Below, piece by piece: positions 26,210-36,328 of a DNA stretch of 64,000 nt. A model generated the notes under the pieces. The model was not told the origin of the DNA. It saw only the letters and a list, made by a program, of their open reading frames with translations, and ran no database searches. The DNA lies in NCBI GenBank assembly GCA_964203655.1, contig CAXNMJ010000001.1, positions 124,001-188,000 on the forward strand, in the 5' to 3' direction. Position 1 is the stretch's first letter. The number at the start of each line of letters is the position of its first letter. The DNA comes from BACL27 sp947488385 (GTDB taxonomy: Bacteria; Actinomycetota; Acidimicrobiia; Acidimicrobiales; Ilumatobacteraceae). The position numbers were made by a program, and so were the translations under genes.

Positions 26210-26260
26210 CCGGTGAGAGATCTGGACGCCCCGACCTTTTGATCGTTGGCATCTCACCAG
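26210..26260 (-). promoter_or_regulatory. Structured rpsO leader, candidate S15 autoregulatory element
   Basis: Nested pairing is visible on the minus strand: an outer 9 bp stem between 26252-26260 and 26210-26218 with one G-U, then GCC/GGC (26248-26250 with 26228-26230), then a 4 bp helix closed by an AAAA loop (26233-26244). It begins close to the predicted start of transcription downstream of a TAATAC box (~26263-26268). S15 is known to repress its own mRNA through varied leader structures; the assignment here is inferred. Confidence 0.5.
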
Positions 26261-26341
26261 AGGTATTAGCCCTAGTGGACCCCTTCAATCTATGCCGAGT
26301 TCCACGCGAAACCACCACCTGCAACCGCGTCTATATAAGTA

Positions 26342-26935
26342 GTGTCAGATGGCGTGTTCACGGGAATCGTTGAAGAACTTGGCAAGGTCGCAGAACTGAG
26401 TGGTTCGCGCCTGCGTATCTCGGCGCACACCGTCTTGGACGGATCAAAAGTTGGCTCGTCGATCGCCGTCAACGGCTGCTGCCTCACCGTCGTGTCGTTG
26501 GATCAACAGTCTTGGAGCACCGACGTCAGCGATGAAACATTTTCGCGCACAAACTTAGGGGCGATGAAAGTTGGCGACGTCGTCAACCTTGAACGACCGA
26601 TGGCGCTCGGCGATCGCCTTGGTGGACACCTCGTGCTCGGTCACGTTGACGCTGTCGGCGAAGTTGTGGAGCCTGCACCAAATCTTGTCGTGCGCATACC
26701 GCGCGACCTGATGCACCTAATCGTTGAAAAAGGCTCGGTCACAGTTGATGGCATCAGCCTTACTGCTTTTAATCTAACCAGCGACACGTTTTGTGTTGCG
26801 GTGATTCCTCACACTGCGCAGGTAACAACATTGAGCGTGCGCAAGATTGGCGACAAAGTCAATATCGAAATGGACATGTTGGCCAAACATATTGAACGAA
26901 TGAACCCGCCAAAGAAAAAGTGGTGGCGCCGTTGA
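26342..26935 (+). CDS. ribE: Riboflavin synthase, alpha subunit
   Basis: A 197 aa enzyme that dismutates two 6,7-dimethyl-8-ribityllumazines to riboflavin. Two lumazine-binding repeats are visible, starting with FTGIVEELGKV and LGGHLVLGHVD. Signature pieces include SIAVNGCCLTVV and GSVTVDGISLTAFN. The start may be the GTG at 26342 or the GTG four codons later, immediately before FTGIVEE; both are possible. It is the first gene of a plus-strand run with the chorismate mutase/VOC gene, which overlaps its 3' end. Riboflavin supply fits with the FO/F420 pathway nearby. Confidence 0.93.
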   Translation: MSDGVFTGIVEELGKVAELSGSRLRISAHTVLDGSKVGSSIAVNGCCLTVVSLDQQSWSTDVSDETFSRTNLGAMKVGDVVNLERPMALGDRLGGHLVLGHVDAVGEVVEPAPNLVVRIPRDLMHLIVEKGSVTVDGISLTAFNLTSDTFCVAVIPHTAQVTTLSVRKIGDKVNIEMDMLAKHIERMNPPKKKWWRR

Positions 26936-27690
26936 GCGACCTTAACTCACTTAGAAAAAAGATCGACGAGATTGACGCCGCGATTGTTGACCTACTCGCC
27001 CAACGCATGGCAGTTTGCAAAGATGTTGCCGCCGTCAAAGCACAAACCGCAACCGCAGTGATGCAACCACAGCGAGTGCGAGAAGTTTTGAGCATGCGCC
27101 GACAATGGGCAATTGACAAACAAGTTGATCCTGATTTCACAGAGCAACTGTTTCGCATCTTGCTCGCAGAAACACATCGAATTGAAATCGCCGAAGACCG
27201 CACAGAACCAGCACCGAGCAAAACAGCCGATGCACTGCGCTCGGCGCTAGACACAGTTGCGTGTCGCATTGACCATGTTGTTGTCGCAGTTGCTGACTTG
27301 CCCGCTGCAATTAAGTTTCTGAGTTCGCTTGGATTCAAAACAACACCAACACAAGACTCGGCGATCGTTACAGCTGACGCTGGTGGCGTGACAGTTGTGT
27401 TGGTCGGCCCTGGCGACCCAGGCGTCGATGCACATCTGGCAACACATGGCTCGGGCGTGCAACACATTGCGATAGAAGTTCTGAACGCTGGCTTCGTGCA
27501 GCAGGCACTTGCCGAGGCCAAAGTGCCGTTGCTTACAGACGTGATTGTCGACGCCGACGGTCACGAGCAAGTGTTCACCGTGCTTGACCCTTCAACTGGT
27601 GTGCAACTCGGGTTTATCTCGCGAACAGGTCATCGCGTGCCAATCTCGGGGCAAAATGTTCGCGCACTCTTTCGAGCATTGACCAAGTAA
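26920..27690 (+). CDS. Chorismate mutase fused to a VOC (glyoxalase-fold) domain
   Basis: A two-domain protein of about 256 aa. Residues ~5-90 form an AroQ-type chorismate mutase: LRKKIDEIDAAIVDLLAQRM, VAAVKAQ, and a helix ending FRILLAETHRIE. Residues ~113-235 form one VOC module: RIDHVVVAVADLPAAIKFL, HGSGVQHIAIEV and STGVQLGFISR, with metal-ligand-like His and Glu residues. The HGSGVQHIA sequence resembles 4-hydroxyphenylpyruvate dioxygenase, which normally has two such modules. The start could be the GTG at 26920 or the TTG at 26932, which overlaps the ribE stop. The VOC function is unknown. Confidence 0.8.
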   Translation: MVAPLSDLNSLRKKIDEIDAAIVDLLAQRMAVCKDVAAVKAQTATAVMQPQRVREVLSMRRQWAIDKQVDPDFTEQLFRILLAETHRIEIAEDRTEPAPSKTADALRSALDTVACRIDHVVVAVADLPAAIKFLSSLGFKTTPTQDSAIVTADAGGVTVVLVGPGDPGVDAHLATHGSGVQHIAIEVLNAGFVQQALAEAKVPLLTDVIVDADGHEQVFTVLDPSTGVQLGFISRTGHRVPISGQNVRALFRALTK

Positions 27691-27853
27691 CTAGCGGCTA
27701 ATTGGCCAAATACTGGCGCTTGCTACAAAGCAAGCAAGACGCTACGGTTAGAGGCGCACGGCTAATACAAGAATCCTCACCTCTCTAACACGGTGAAGAA
27801 ACTTGGTCGGGCGCTCTCAACATATTTTCATCTAAACCCATCGGAGGGTCACG

Positions 27854-30305
27854 TTGTCTGAGAGCCGTCGCGTACTTGATACGCCAACATCTGATTTAAT
27901 GCGCGAAGCCAGAGCTATTCGCGACAAACAATTCGGCACCCGAGTAACTTTTTCGCCAAAAGTTTTTATACCGCTGACGATGTTGTGTCGCGACAAATGT
28001 GGTTACTGCACATTCGCCCAGCCACCTGCGCGATTAGAGAACCCGTATCTCTCACCGGAACAAGTACTTGCAATCGCCAAGCAAGGAGCAAAAGTCGGAT
28101 GCCACGAGGCTTTATTTACTCTTGGCGAAAGACCCGAACTGCGATATGAAGTCGCACGCGAGTGGTTAAAGCAAAACAATTACGACAGCACAGTGCATTA
28201 CTTGCACGACATGGCTGCACTCGTGCTGAAAGAAACAGGACTACTACCCCATGCCAACGCGGGCGCGCTGTATCGCGACGAACTTGAAATGTTGCGCAAA
28301 GTTTCACCTTCGCAGGGCATGATGATCGAATCGCTGCGCGCTGACTTGGATTGTCATCGTGGAGCCCCCGACAAAGAACCACAACGCCGACTCGACACAC
28401 TGAATCTTGCTGGCGAACTGAAGATCCCATTCACAACTGGAATCTTGGTTGGTATTGGCGAAAATCGTCAAGACCGAATTGCTGCACTCGAAGCAATCGC
28501 TGCGTCACACGCGAAACACGGACACGTACAAGAAGTGATCGTGCAGAACTTTTTGCCGAAGCCGCTGACGATCATGCAACACGCCCCCGCTTGCCCACAA
28601 GATGAATATCTTTGGTCGATTGCTGCAGCCCGAGTGATTTTGCCACCAGAGATTCATCTGCAGGCACCGCCGAATTTAAGTGATGACTTCGGCGTGCTTC
28701 TGGATGCTGGCATCGACGATTGGGGCGGCGTGTCGCCAATCACGGCAGATCATGTCAACCCTGAACGTCCATGGCCGTCGCTCGAAAAGTTGCGTGTCGC
28801 AACCGAGAATCGCGACAAATCATTGGCGCCGCGTCTGACGATTTATCCAGAGTTCGCAACTGCACCAAGCAAGTGGCTGGATGATTCATTGCATTTCAGA
28901 GTGCTCGACCGAAGCGACGCAGAAGGTTTGGGTCGCGATGATCCGGGTCAGGTTTGGCCAGAAAAAGTAACTGCAGCCGATGTAGTGCACGATGGTGCAG
29001 AAATCATTTTGGTGGGTCATCGCTCGACGCAGTGGTATTCGGGCTCAAACAACCCGCCACCACTATTGATTGGCGCACAGACACAAAGCTGGCTCGTCAC
29101 GTGCATCACATGGGCCAAGCGAATTGAAGTCAGGGCCAGTTGCCGAAGTTTTGCGCGGGGTTGATCTGGGTCAAGAAATTGATCAAGAGCAAATCGTCAC
29201 ACTTTTTGGTGCACGAGGTCGTGAAGTAGATGCAGTTGCTCAAGTCGCAGATCGATTGCGCCAATCGGTGGTTGGCGATGTGGTGACTTGGGTTCACAAT
29301 CGAAATATCAACTACACCAATGTCTGCACTTTCAAATGCAAATTTTGTGGATTCTCTAAAGGCCCTCTGAGTCTTAACCTACGCGGCACTCCTTATTTAT
29401 TGACGCTCGACGATATTGCGGCGCGCGCGAGTGAAGCCTGGAAGCTTGGCGCAACAGAGGTGACACTGCAAGGTGGAATTCATCCCGATTTTGATGGTGA
29501 CTATTACATAGACGTCGCACGCGCCGTCAAAGATGCCGTGCCCGAGATGCACGTGCACGGTTTTACTGCGCTCGAAGTAACTGAAGGTGCTCGTCGTCTC
29601 GGTGAGCCACTGCGTGAATACATTTTGCGTTTGAAAGAAGCAGGCTTGGCATCACTGCCAGGAACAGCTGCTGAAATTTTGGATGATGACGTGCGAGCGA
29701 TCATTTGTTCCGACAAAATCAACACCGAAGAGTGGCTTGAGTGCCATCGGGTCGCTCACAAAGCTGGCTTGCGATCGAACATTACGATCATGTTTGGTTC
29801 AGTCGAACACCCAATCAGTTGGGCAAAACACATCGTGCGCACACGCGACCTACAAAAAGAAACTGGTGGGTTCACAGAATTTGTGGGTCTTCCGTTTGTA
29901 CACATGGCCTCGCCGATCTACTTGCAGCACAAGTCGCGTCGTGGGCCGACCTTCAGAGAGACCTTGTTGATGCATGCGATTGCACGAATTGCCTATCACG
30001 GACTGATCGACAACATTCAGGTTTCATGGACCAAAATTGGCAAGGCTGGCGCGGCACAACTTTTGCAAAGTGGTTGCAACGATCTCGGCGGAACATTGAT
30101 GAACGAAAACATTTCACGCGCCGCTGGTGCAAGCCACGGTCAAGAAATGACAGAAGAATCATTCAGAGAAATTGTCGAACCTCTCGGTCGAATCTTGCAG
30201 CAGCGATCAACTGTTTATGGCAAAGACGCCAGTTTTTGTGGCGCACTAAGCGCTAAAAATTTTAAAGCCCTGAAACGGCGCGGGTTTGCTCGATGTCGTT
30301 CTTGA
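27854..30305 (+). CDS. fbiC: FO synthase FbiC (CofG-CofH fusion), frameshifted
   Basis: A dual radical-SAM enzyme making 7,8-didemethyl-8-hydroxy-5-deazariboflavin, the F420 chromophore. The CofG half (27854-29164) has CRDKCGYCTFAQ. The CofH half has NRNINYTNVCTFKCKFCGFSK. The halves are in frames offset by +1 and overlap by 95 nt. The CofG frame runs to GSNNPPPLLI and then into unrelated residues, while the CofH frame has a stop at 29067-29069 and picks up at SGPVAEVLRGVDLGQE, the linker normally found inside fused FbiC. Skipping one base between 29070 and 29162 gives an 816 aa fusion of normal size. Two genuinely separate genes are less likely. GGAGG precedes the TTG start. Confidence 0.88.
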
Positions 30306-31215
30306 GTTGCATCTTCAACGCATCGATGTTTTCAAATTTACGCTCGCCTCGCAAAAAGTGAGTAAACGAGACACGAACGCTTTGGTCATAGAGGTCGCCA
30401 GAAAAATCAAGTAGGTGCGCTTCTAGCAAAGAGTGATCGGCGTGTTCATAGAAAGTTGGACGGCGACCCAAGTTGATCGCACAAACATGCTTCGAACCAT
30501 CTTGATGCACGAGCACACCTGCATAAACACCATCTGCGGGAATGCAGATTGCTTTTGGCACTTCAATATTCGCAGTCGGAAAACCAATTGTGCGACCTCG
30601 CTCGTCACCGTGCACTACTTTTCCTCGAACCTCAAAGTGATGCCCGAGCAGTTGTGTTGCTAATTCAACTTGCCCACCAGCCAGCGCTCGCCGAATCGCT
30701 GTGCTACTGACCGGCTCATCTACCCCGTCGCCACGAGCGATCAATTCGATTGGCGTCACATCAAAATCAAACTTCGGGCCAAGTTCTCGTAGTAGCGCGA
30801 CATTGCCACCACGCTTGTGACCAAAGTGAAAGTCTTCGCCGATGATCACGCGCTTGGCTGATAATCCATCAACCAAAACTCTCTTCACGAAGTCGCTCGG
30901 TGCCTCGCGGCTTGACTCTTCATCAAACTTGACAATGCAAGTTGCATCAAGACCCGTGGCTGCGAGCAATTCAAGTTTTTGATCCAGATCGGTGAGCAGC
31001 AATGGTGCCGAAGCGGGCCTGACGACGCTTGCAGGGTGGCGATCAAAAGTAACAACCACGCTGCGAGCATCAAGAATTTCTGCCTGTTGGCGAACTTGCT
31101 CAATGACTGTTTGGTGTCCTCGGTGCACGCCGTCGTATGCCCCGATTGTCACGACACTGCGACGCCGAGCAGCATTTTTGCCGAAATCAAAACTCGTGTC
31201 GTTGAGAATTTGCAT
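30262..31215 (-). CDS. ribF: Bifunctional riboflavin kinase/FAD synthetase
   Basis: A 317 aa enzyme converting riboflavin to FMN and FAD. The N-terminal nucleotidyltransferase domain has VVTIGAYDGVHRGHQ (residues ~22-36) and VTFDRHPASVVRP. EDFHFGHKRGG and SSTAIRRAL complete it. The C-terminal flavokinase domain has GRTIGFPTANIE and SLLEAHLLDFSGDLYD. The ATG at 31215 is preferred over the longer frame to 31323, as it starts 6 bp after the truB stop. Its 3' end overlaps the convergent fbiC end by 44 bp. Confidence 0.94.
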   Translation of the reverse strand: MQILNDTSFDFGKNAARRRSVVTIGAYDGVHRGHQTVIEQVRQQAEILDARSVVVTFDRHPASVVRPASAPLLLTDLDQKLELLAATGLDATCIVKFDEESSREAPSDFVKRVLVDGLSAKRVIIGEDFHFGHKRGGNVALLRELGPKFDFDVTPIELIARGDGVDEPVSSTAIRRALAGGQVELATQLLGHHFEVRGKVVHGDERGRTIGFPTANIEVPKAICIPADGVYAGVLVHQDGSKHVCAINLGRRPTFYEHADHSLLEAHLLDFSGDLYDQSVRVSFTHFLRGERKFENIDALKMQLKNDIEQTRAVSGL

Positions 31216-31220
31216 TGAAA

Positions 31221-32099
31221 TCACGATACTGCGTTGGCCATTACGACGCTTGGCTTGGCTCGCCCAGACGCACTTTGTTCGTAGATCGCAAGTACCGAGT
31301 TGTTCTCGTCGACCAGCACCCACGGCGCTGGTGAGTCAAACTTTTCGAGTTCACGACCGTTTTTGATCATCGCTTGCATTGCCTGGTCGGCCACAACGCG
31401 ACTCATAGTGCGCACTGCTGTGATCGGTGGGTGAACTACAACATCTTCCAACGGCGACGCTTCGCTTTGCTGAAAATCGCTCACGGCAGTGCGACGCAAA
31501 TTACGCAGATGCGCCGAACCCCCGAGTGCCCGACCTAAGTCATCGGCCAATGACCTTATATATGTGCCAGATGAGCACCGCACTTCGACATTCACAACGC
31601 CAGGTTCAGGCATTTCAAGAACTTTGAATTCGTGAATCGTAAGTGCTCGCTCGGCGCGTTCAACTTCGACGCCCTGACGCGCGAGTTCATGCAACCGAAC
31701 ACCACCGACTTTCAAAGCAGAAACCATCGGCGGCACTTGTTTTATCTCGCCGACGAAATTTTGTGCGACCACACGGCGAATTTCTTCAAGCGTGATGTGC
31801 GACATGTCGTGTGTGGCAGTAACTGTGCCAGACGAATCAAGTGTCGATGTAGCGGTACCTAAAACAATTTGCCCCGTATACGTTTTGTCTAACCCCGAAA
31901 GAAATGTCAACAACCGTGTGACGTAACCAACACCAACCAACAAAATTCCGGTTGCATCTGGGTCAAGAGTGCCCGCGTGACCAATTCTTCGCTCACCAAG
32001 TTGTTTGCGCAATACGTTGATTACATCATGGCTTGTCATGCCCGATGGCTTGTCGACGATGACGAGCCCGTGTCGTGTTGGTGGCCTACGCCGAGCCAC
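31221..32099 (-). CDS. truB: tRNA pseudouridine(55) synthase
   Basis: A 292 aa enzyme that makes pseudouridine 55 in the T-loop of tRNAs. The catalytic motif GHAGTLDPDATGILLVG contains the active Asp. Other family pieces are VDKPSGMTSHDV at the N-terminus, DKTYTGQIVLGTAT and VRCSSGTYIRSLADDLG. It lies between rbfA (5 bp upstream) and ribF (6 bp downstream), the usual bacterial translation-factor order. Confidence 0.95.
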   Translation of the reverse strand: MARRRPPTRHGLVIVDKPSGMTSHDVINVLRKQLGERRIGHAGTLDPDATGILLVGVGYVTRLLTFLSGLDKTYTGQIVLGTATSTLDSSGTVTATHDMSHITLEEIRRVVAQNFVGEIKQVPPMVSALKVGGVRLHELARQGVEVERAERALTIHEFKVLEMPEPGVVNVEVRCSSGTYIRSLADDLGRALGGSAHLRNLRRTAVSDFQQSEASPLEDVVVHPPITAVRTMSRVVADQAMQAMIKNGRELEKFDSPAPWVLVDENNSVLAIYEQSASGRAKPSVVMANAVS

Positions 32100-32104
32100 G
32101 GAAA

Positions 32105-32530
32105 TTAACTCTCAGACTTCTTGTCGCCAAAAAGTTCTTTGCGTCTAATTTCGTCTTGACGCAACACTTCTTCAATGCGTTGTGCCGCACGGATTGCATC
32201 ATCAGGGCGAAACTGCAAAATCGGTGTGCGACGTGCACGAACTTGATCGGCGATAACTGACTGCAGTCTTTTGCGATGATCGTTGAGCGCCTCAAGGATC
32301 AACTCATCGCCCTCGACGCCGTGTATCGAGTCATAAAAAACGATGCCGCGGTTCATTTCAGAGTCAACGTCAACAGTCGTAATTGTCAGGAAACCAAGTC
32401 GCTCGTCGTCAATTTTGGTGAGTTCATCGGCAATGACTTCACGCAACGTTTCGCTCAACCTTGCGGTACGCGCAAAGCGCCGACGAGTGTCGGTTCGCGC
32501 CGGTTTCGAGCGTCGTCGCTGATTAGCCAT
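32105..32530 (-). CDS. rbfA: Ribosome-binding factor A
   Basis: A 141 aa single-KH-domain protein that helps mature the 30S subunit. ARLSETLREVIADEL, GFLTITTVDVDSEMNRGIVFY and the helix with LQSVIADQVRARRTPILQF are typical of the family. The N-terminus is basic. First gene of the rbfA-truB-ribF operon, divergent from leuS with only 23 bp between the start codons. Confidence 0.92.
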   Translation of the reverse strand: MANQRRRSKPARTDTRRRFARTARLSETLREVIADELTKIDDERLGFLTITTVDVDSEMNRGIVFYDSIHGVEGDELILEALNDHRKRLQSVIADQVRARRTPILQFRPDDAIRAAQRIEEVLRQDEIRRKELFGDKKSES

Positions 32531-32553
32531 ACGCCGTTTAGGATACGGAGGTC

Positions 32554-35428
32554 ATGGGCTCAACAACAGACACGCCTCAACCGGGTCGCGGAGGGTCAAT
32601 CCCCGCCTATCGATATAACGCTTTGCTGGCAGCCGGTATCGAAGAGAGGTGGCAAAACCACTGGGATGAAAATCACAGTTTTGAAGCGCCAAATACAGCC
32701 GGCCCCCTGGCCGACAAAGCAGCAGTAGCAGGCCGCGAGAAACTATTTATTCTCGACATGTTTCCGTATCCGTCGGGCGCGGGTCTGCACGTTGGTCACC
32801 CACTTGGTTACATCGCGACCGATGTTTTTGGTCGCTTCAAACGCATGACCGGAAAAAATGTTTTGCATTCAATCGGTTACGACTCATTCGGTTTGCCTGC
32901 CGAGCAGCACGCAATCGTGACGGGCATTCATCCGCGGATCAATACCGAGTCGAATATTGCAAACATGCGCCGACAACTTCGACGTTTGGGTCTGGCCCAC
33001 GACCAACGGCGCAGTGTCAGCACGACCGACGAGAGTTACTATCGCTGGACGCAGTGGATCTTCTTGCAGATTTTCAATTCTTGGTACGACGAGAAACTTA
33101 AAAAAGCCCGCCACATTGATGAGCTCCAGCGCGAGTTCGACTCTGGCAAACGCAAATTGTCTGGTGCGCATGCCAACACCGAATGGAAGTCGCTATCAAC
33201 ACTTGAGCAACGCAAAATTATTGATGATCATCGCTTGGTTTATCTGGCGAACGCGCCAGTGAACTGGTGTCCTGGACTCGGCACGATTTTGGCAAACGAA
33301 GAAGTTACCGCCGAAGGCCGAAGCGATATCGGCAACTATCCAGTTTTTAAACGCAACATGCGTCAATGGACGATGCGCATCACTGCATATGCGGACCGCT
33401 TGCTTGACGACCTCGACCGACTTGATTGGCCTGAGTCAATCAAATTGATGCAACGCAACTGGATCGGTCGCAGCACCGGCGCACGCGTGAGGTTTGCATC
33501 GAAAGCCGGCGAGATTGAAGTTTTCACTACTCGCCCCGACACTTTGTTTGGCGCAACATTTATGGTGTTGTCACCAGAGCATCCTCTTGTTGATGCATTG
33601 ACGAGCGATTCACAGCGTGCCGCAGTTGAAAAGTACCGAGACAATGCACGCAAACTCAACGACAACGAGAGACAAAACGATGATCGCAAAAAAACTGGTG
33701 TTGATACGGGGGCAACTGCGACCAACCCTGTGACGGGCGACGAGATTCCGGTTTGGATTGCAGATTATGTGTTGATGGGTTACGGCACTGGCGCAATCAT
33801 GGCCGTGCCATCAGGTGACGAGCGCGACTTTGCGTTTGCGCGGGCCTACAAGTTGCCGATTGTTGCAATTCAGATGCCTTCCGATGAATGGTTCGCAAGC
33901 CACGAGATAACGCCAACCACCGATTGCGCGACTTGGCCGCAAGCATTTGTTGGTGAAGGCACGTATATCAATTCAAAGAACAAAAATATTGCAATTGACG
34001 GCAAGCGCACGGTGAGCGAGGCGATTTCGCTAGTAAACACTTGGCTTGAGAAGAACAATTTCGGCGCTGCGGCGATCACTTACAAATTGCGCAACTGGTT
34101 GTTCTCGCGTCAGCGATATTGGGGCGAACCGTTTCCGATTGTTTACGACGAACATGACATGCCCCATTCGGTGCCCGACGAATTGTTGCCCGTCAAGTTG
34201 CCCGAGTTGATGGACTTCAAGCCACAAACCCTTGACCCGAATGATGAGACGACCGACCCGATGCCACCACTTGCGCGCGTAACCGACTGGTTGAGCGTGA
34301 CTCTTGATCTCGGCGACGGCCCAAAAACTTACCGACGAGAAGTCAACGTGATGCCACAGTGGGCCGGGTCGTGCTGGTATGAGTTGCGCTACTTGGATCC
34401 AACAAATAGCGAGAGGTTCGTTGACGCCGAGGTCGAGAAATATTGGATGGGTCCAAAGTCTGCTGGCCACACCGGCGGAGTTGACCTTTATGTTGGCGGC
34501 GTCGAGCACGCGGTGTTGCACTTGCTTTACTCGCGCTTTTGGCACAAAGTTTTATTTGACCTCGGACATGTTTCGAGCGAAGAACCGTTTCACAAACTCT
34601 TCAACCAGGGATACATTCAGGCCTACGCATTTCGCGACTCGCGCGGCCAGACAGTTCCGGCCAGTGAGGTCGTTGAAGAAAACGGAAAGTTCACGTTTGA
34701 AGGCGAAACCGTCACGCGTGAATACGGCAAAATGGGCAAGAGTTTGAAAAACATCGTCACCCCAGACGAAATGTATGACGAGTTTGGTGCCGACACGTTT
34801 CGTCTATATGAAATGAGCACTGGCCCACTAGATGCGAGTCGCCCGTGGAACACCCGCGATGTGGTCGGCATGCAACGCTTCTTGCAACGCACATGGCGCA
34901 ACCTCGTCGACGAAGAAACTAATCAGTTACACGTCTCTGACGAACCTGCACCAATTGACTTGCGTCGCGCGCTACATCGATGCATCGAAGGCGTGCACCA
35001 AGACATGGATAATTTGCGTTTCAATACGGCGATTTCAAAACTAATCGAACTTAACAACGCGCTAACTGTGCACGTCAACAGCACCGGTACTACGCCCCGT
35101 GAAGTTGCCGTTGCCGCTTACGCAGATGCTTTCGCCGCTCTGCCCGCACATCGCCGAAGAGTTGTGGCACAAACTCGGTGTTCAAACACCGATTACTTAT
35201 ACCCCGTTTCCTGTTGCCGACCCAGCGATGTTGGTCAGCGACACGATTGAAATACCGGTGCAGATCAACGGCAAATTGCGCACACGACTGGCCGCACCTG
35301 CAGACATTTCAGACGATGCGTTGCGCGCTCTCGCTCTTGCCGACGCCAAAGTTGTGGCTGCTCTTGCCGGCGCGACACCAAGCAAAATCGTTATCGTGCC
35401 AAAACGCCTGATCAACTTCGTACTTTAA
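32554..35428 (+). CDS. leuS: Leucyl-tRNA synthetase, frameshifted near the 3' end
   Basis: A class Ia synthetase charging tRNA-Leu. HIGH-type motif YPSGAGLHVGHPLGY (~residue 72), an editing domain (TTRPDTLFGATFMVLSPEH), and the KMSKS-type motif GKMGKSLKN are all present. The first frame ends at 35250 in junk sequence after TPREVAVA. The true continuation, LTQMLSPLCPHIAEELW and the C-terminal domain, is in the +1 frame to 35428. Removing one base from GCCGCTT near 35118-35122 joins them into a 957 aa protein. Being essential, the gene is unlikely to be broken in the cell. ATG at 32554. Confidence 0.93.
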
Positions 35429-35452
35429 ACAGCTCTGTTTAGGTAGACAGTT

Positions 35453-36250
35453 TTAACGAAGGTATTTTGCTGCACGGTCGATGGCGGCAAAGTCGACTGA
35501 TTTAAACATCAACAAAATTGCGCGGTCAACACCCCAACTGCGCCAAGTTTCAAGTCGCGCGTCATCACCACGAAGCAGTGCTTCGTCATAGTGCTCCCAA
35601 ACTGAAACAGTAAATGGTTTATTAACTCCAGACTCTTTGTGCGCATCTCGGGCAGCCGCCAAGATTTCGCCCGCTCGTTCGTGGCTGGCGCGAATATTGA
35701 TGCCGTTCGTGCGAGCTCCAGCGATTTTTGCCAGAGCGACACTGTTTGCGCCAATAATGATTTGCGGAATTGGATTTGGCAACGGAAACGCCGCAAGTTC
35801 TTGACGGCGATCTGGCGCCCACATCTCTTGCATCACATCAAGCGCATTTGTCAACACTGCATGACGGTCGGCGAGTTTTGCCGGCGGTGACAAACCAATT
35901 GCGTGACGCTCGGCAGCAAACGGACTATTTGGCGAAGCACCAGCACCTAAACCTAAAACGAAACGACCACCAGAGATTTGCTGCACTGTCGCCACGCTGT
36001 TCGCGAGTAACCCAGGATGTCGATTGCCAACGTTGACAACTAGAGGTCCGAGTTCAATTTCTTTAGTTACCCCTGCAAGCGCACCGAGCAAAGTGAAACA
36101 CTCAGGCATGTCGGGCGCCATCATTACATCACCGGCAAGATGATCCACAGTCCATAATGCTTTGAAGCCTGCACTCTCGGCTGCGATTGCGGCATCGCGC
36201 GCGATCGGCCAAATCGAAGTGCCTGGATTAATCTGCAAATCAAAACGCAT
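35453..36250 (-). CDS. LLM-class oxidoreductase, short form
   Basis: A 265 aa luciferase-like flavin/F420 oxidoreductase. FALWTVDHL-type sequence (AGFKALWTVDHLAGD), IELGPLVVNVGNRHPGLLA, GGRFVLGLGAGASP and PQIIIGANSVALAKIAG mark the barrel. It is smaller than the ~315-365 aa members in this window and lacks part of the insertion region. It is convergent with leuS and divergent from the PhyH gene. Cofactor F420 is likely given fbiC, but FMN is possible; the substrate is unknown. Confidence 0.8.
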   Translation of the reverse strand: MRFDLQINPGTSIWPIARDAAIAAESAGFKALWTVDHLAGDVMMAPDMPECFTLLGALAGVTKEIELGPLVVNVGNRHPGLLANSVATVQQISGGRFVLGLGAGASPNSPFAAERHAIGLSPPAKLADRHAVLTNALDVMQEMWAPDRRQELAAFPLPNPIPQIIIGANSVALAKIAGARTNGINIRASHERAGEILAAARDAHKESGVNKPFTVSVWEHYDEALLRGDDARLETWRSWGVDRAILLMFKSVDFAAIDRAAKYLR

Positions 36251-36315
36251 TTATGCAGGCTAATTCATTGCAAAACAGTGCTCCGAACGCAAGAATTAAC
36301 GAAATCATCATTGGC

Positions 36316-36321
36316 TAGAAT
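36316..36321 (+). promoter_or_regulatory. -10 box for the PhyH gene (leaderless)
   Basis: TAGAAT, then 7 nt, then the ATG at 36329. Confidence 0.45.
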
Positions 36322-36328
36322 TGCAGTT

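Noticed and set aside
27718..27735. Terminator hairpin between the chorismate mutase gene and fbiC
   Set aside because: A 6 bp stem (GCTTGC/GCAAGC) exists but has no T-run, so it was not listed as a feature.
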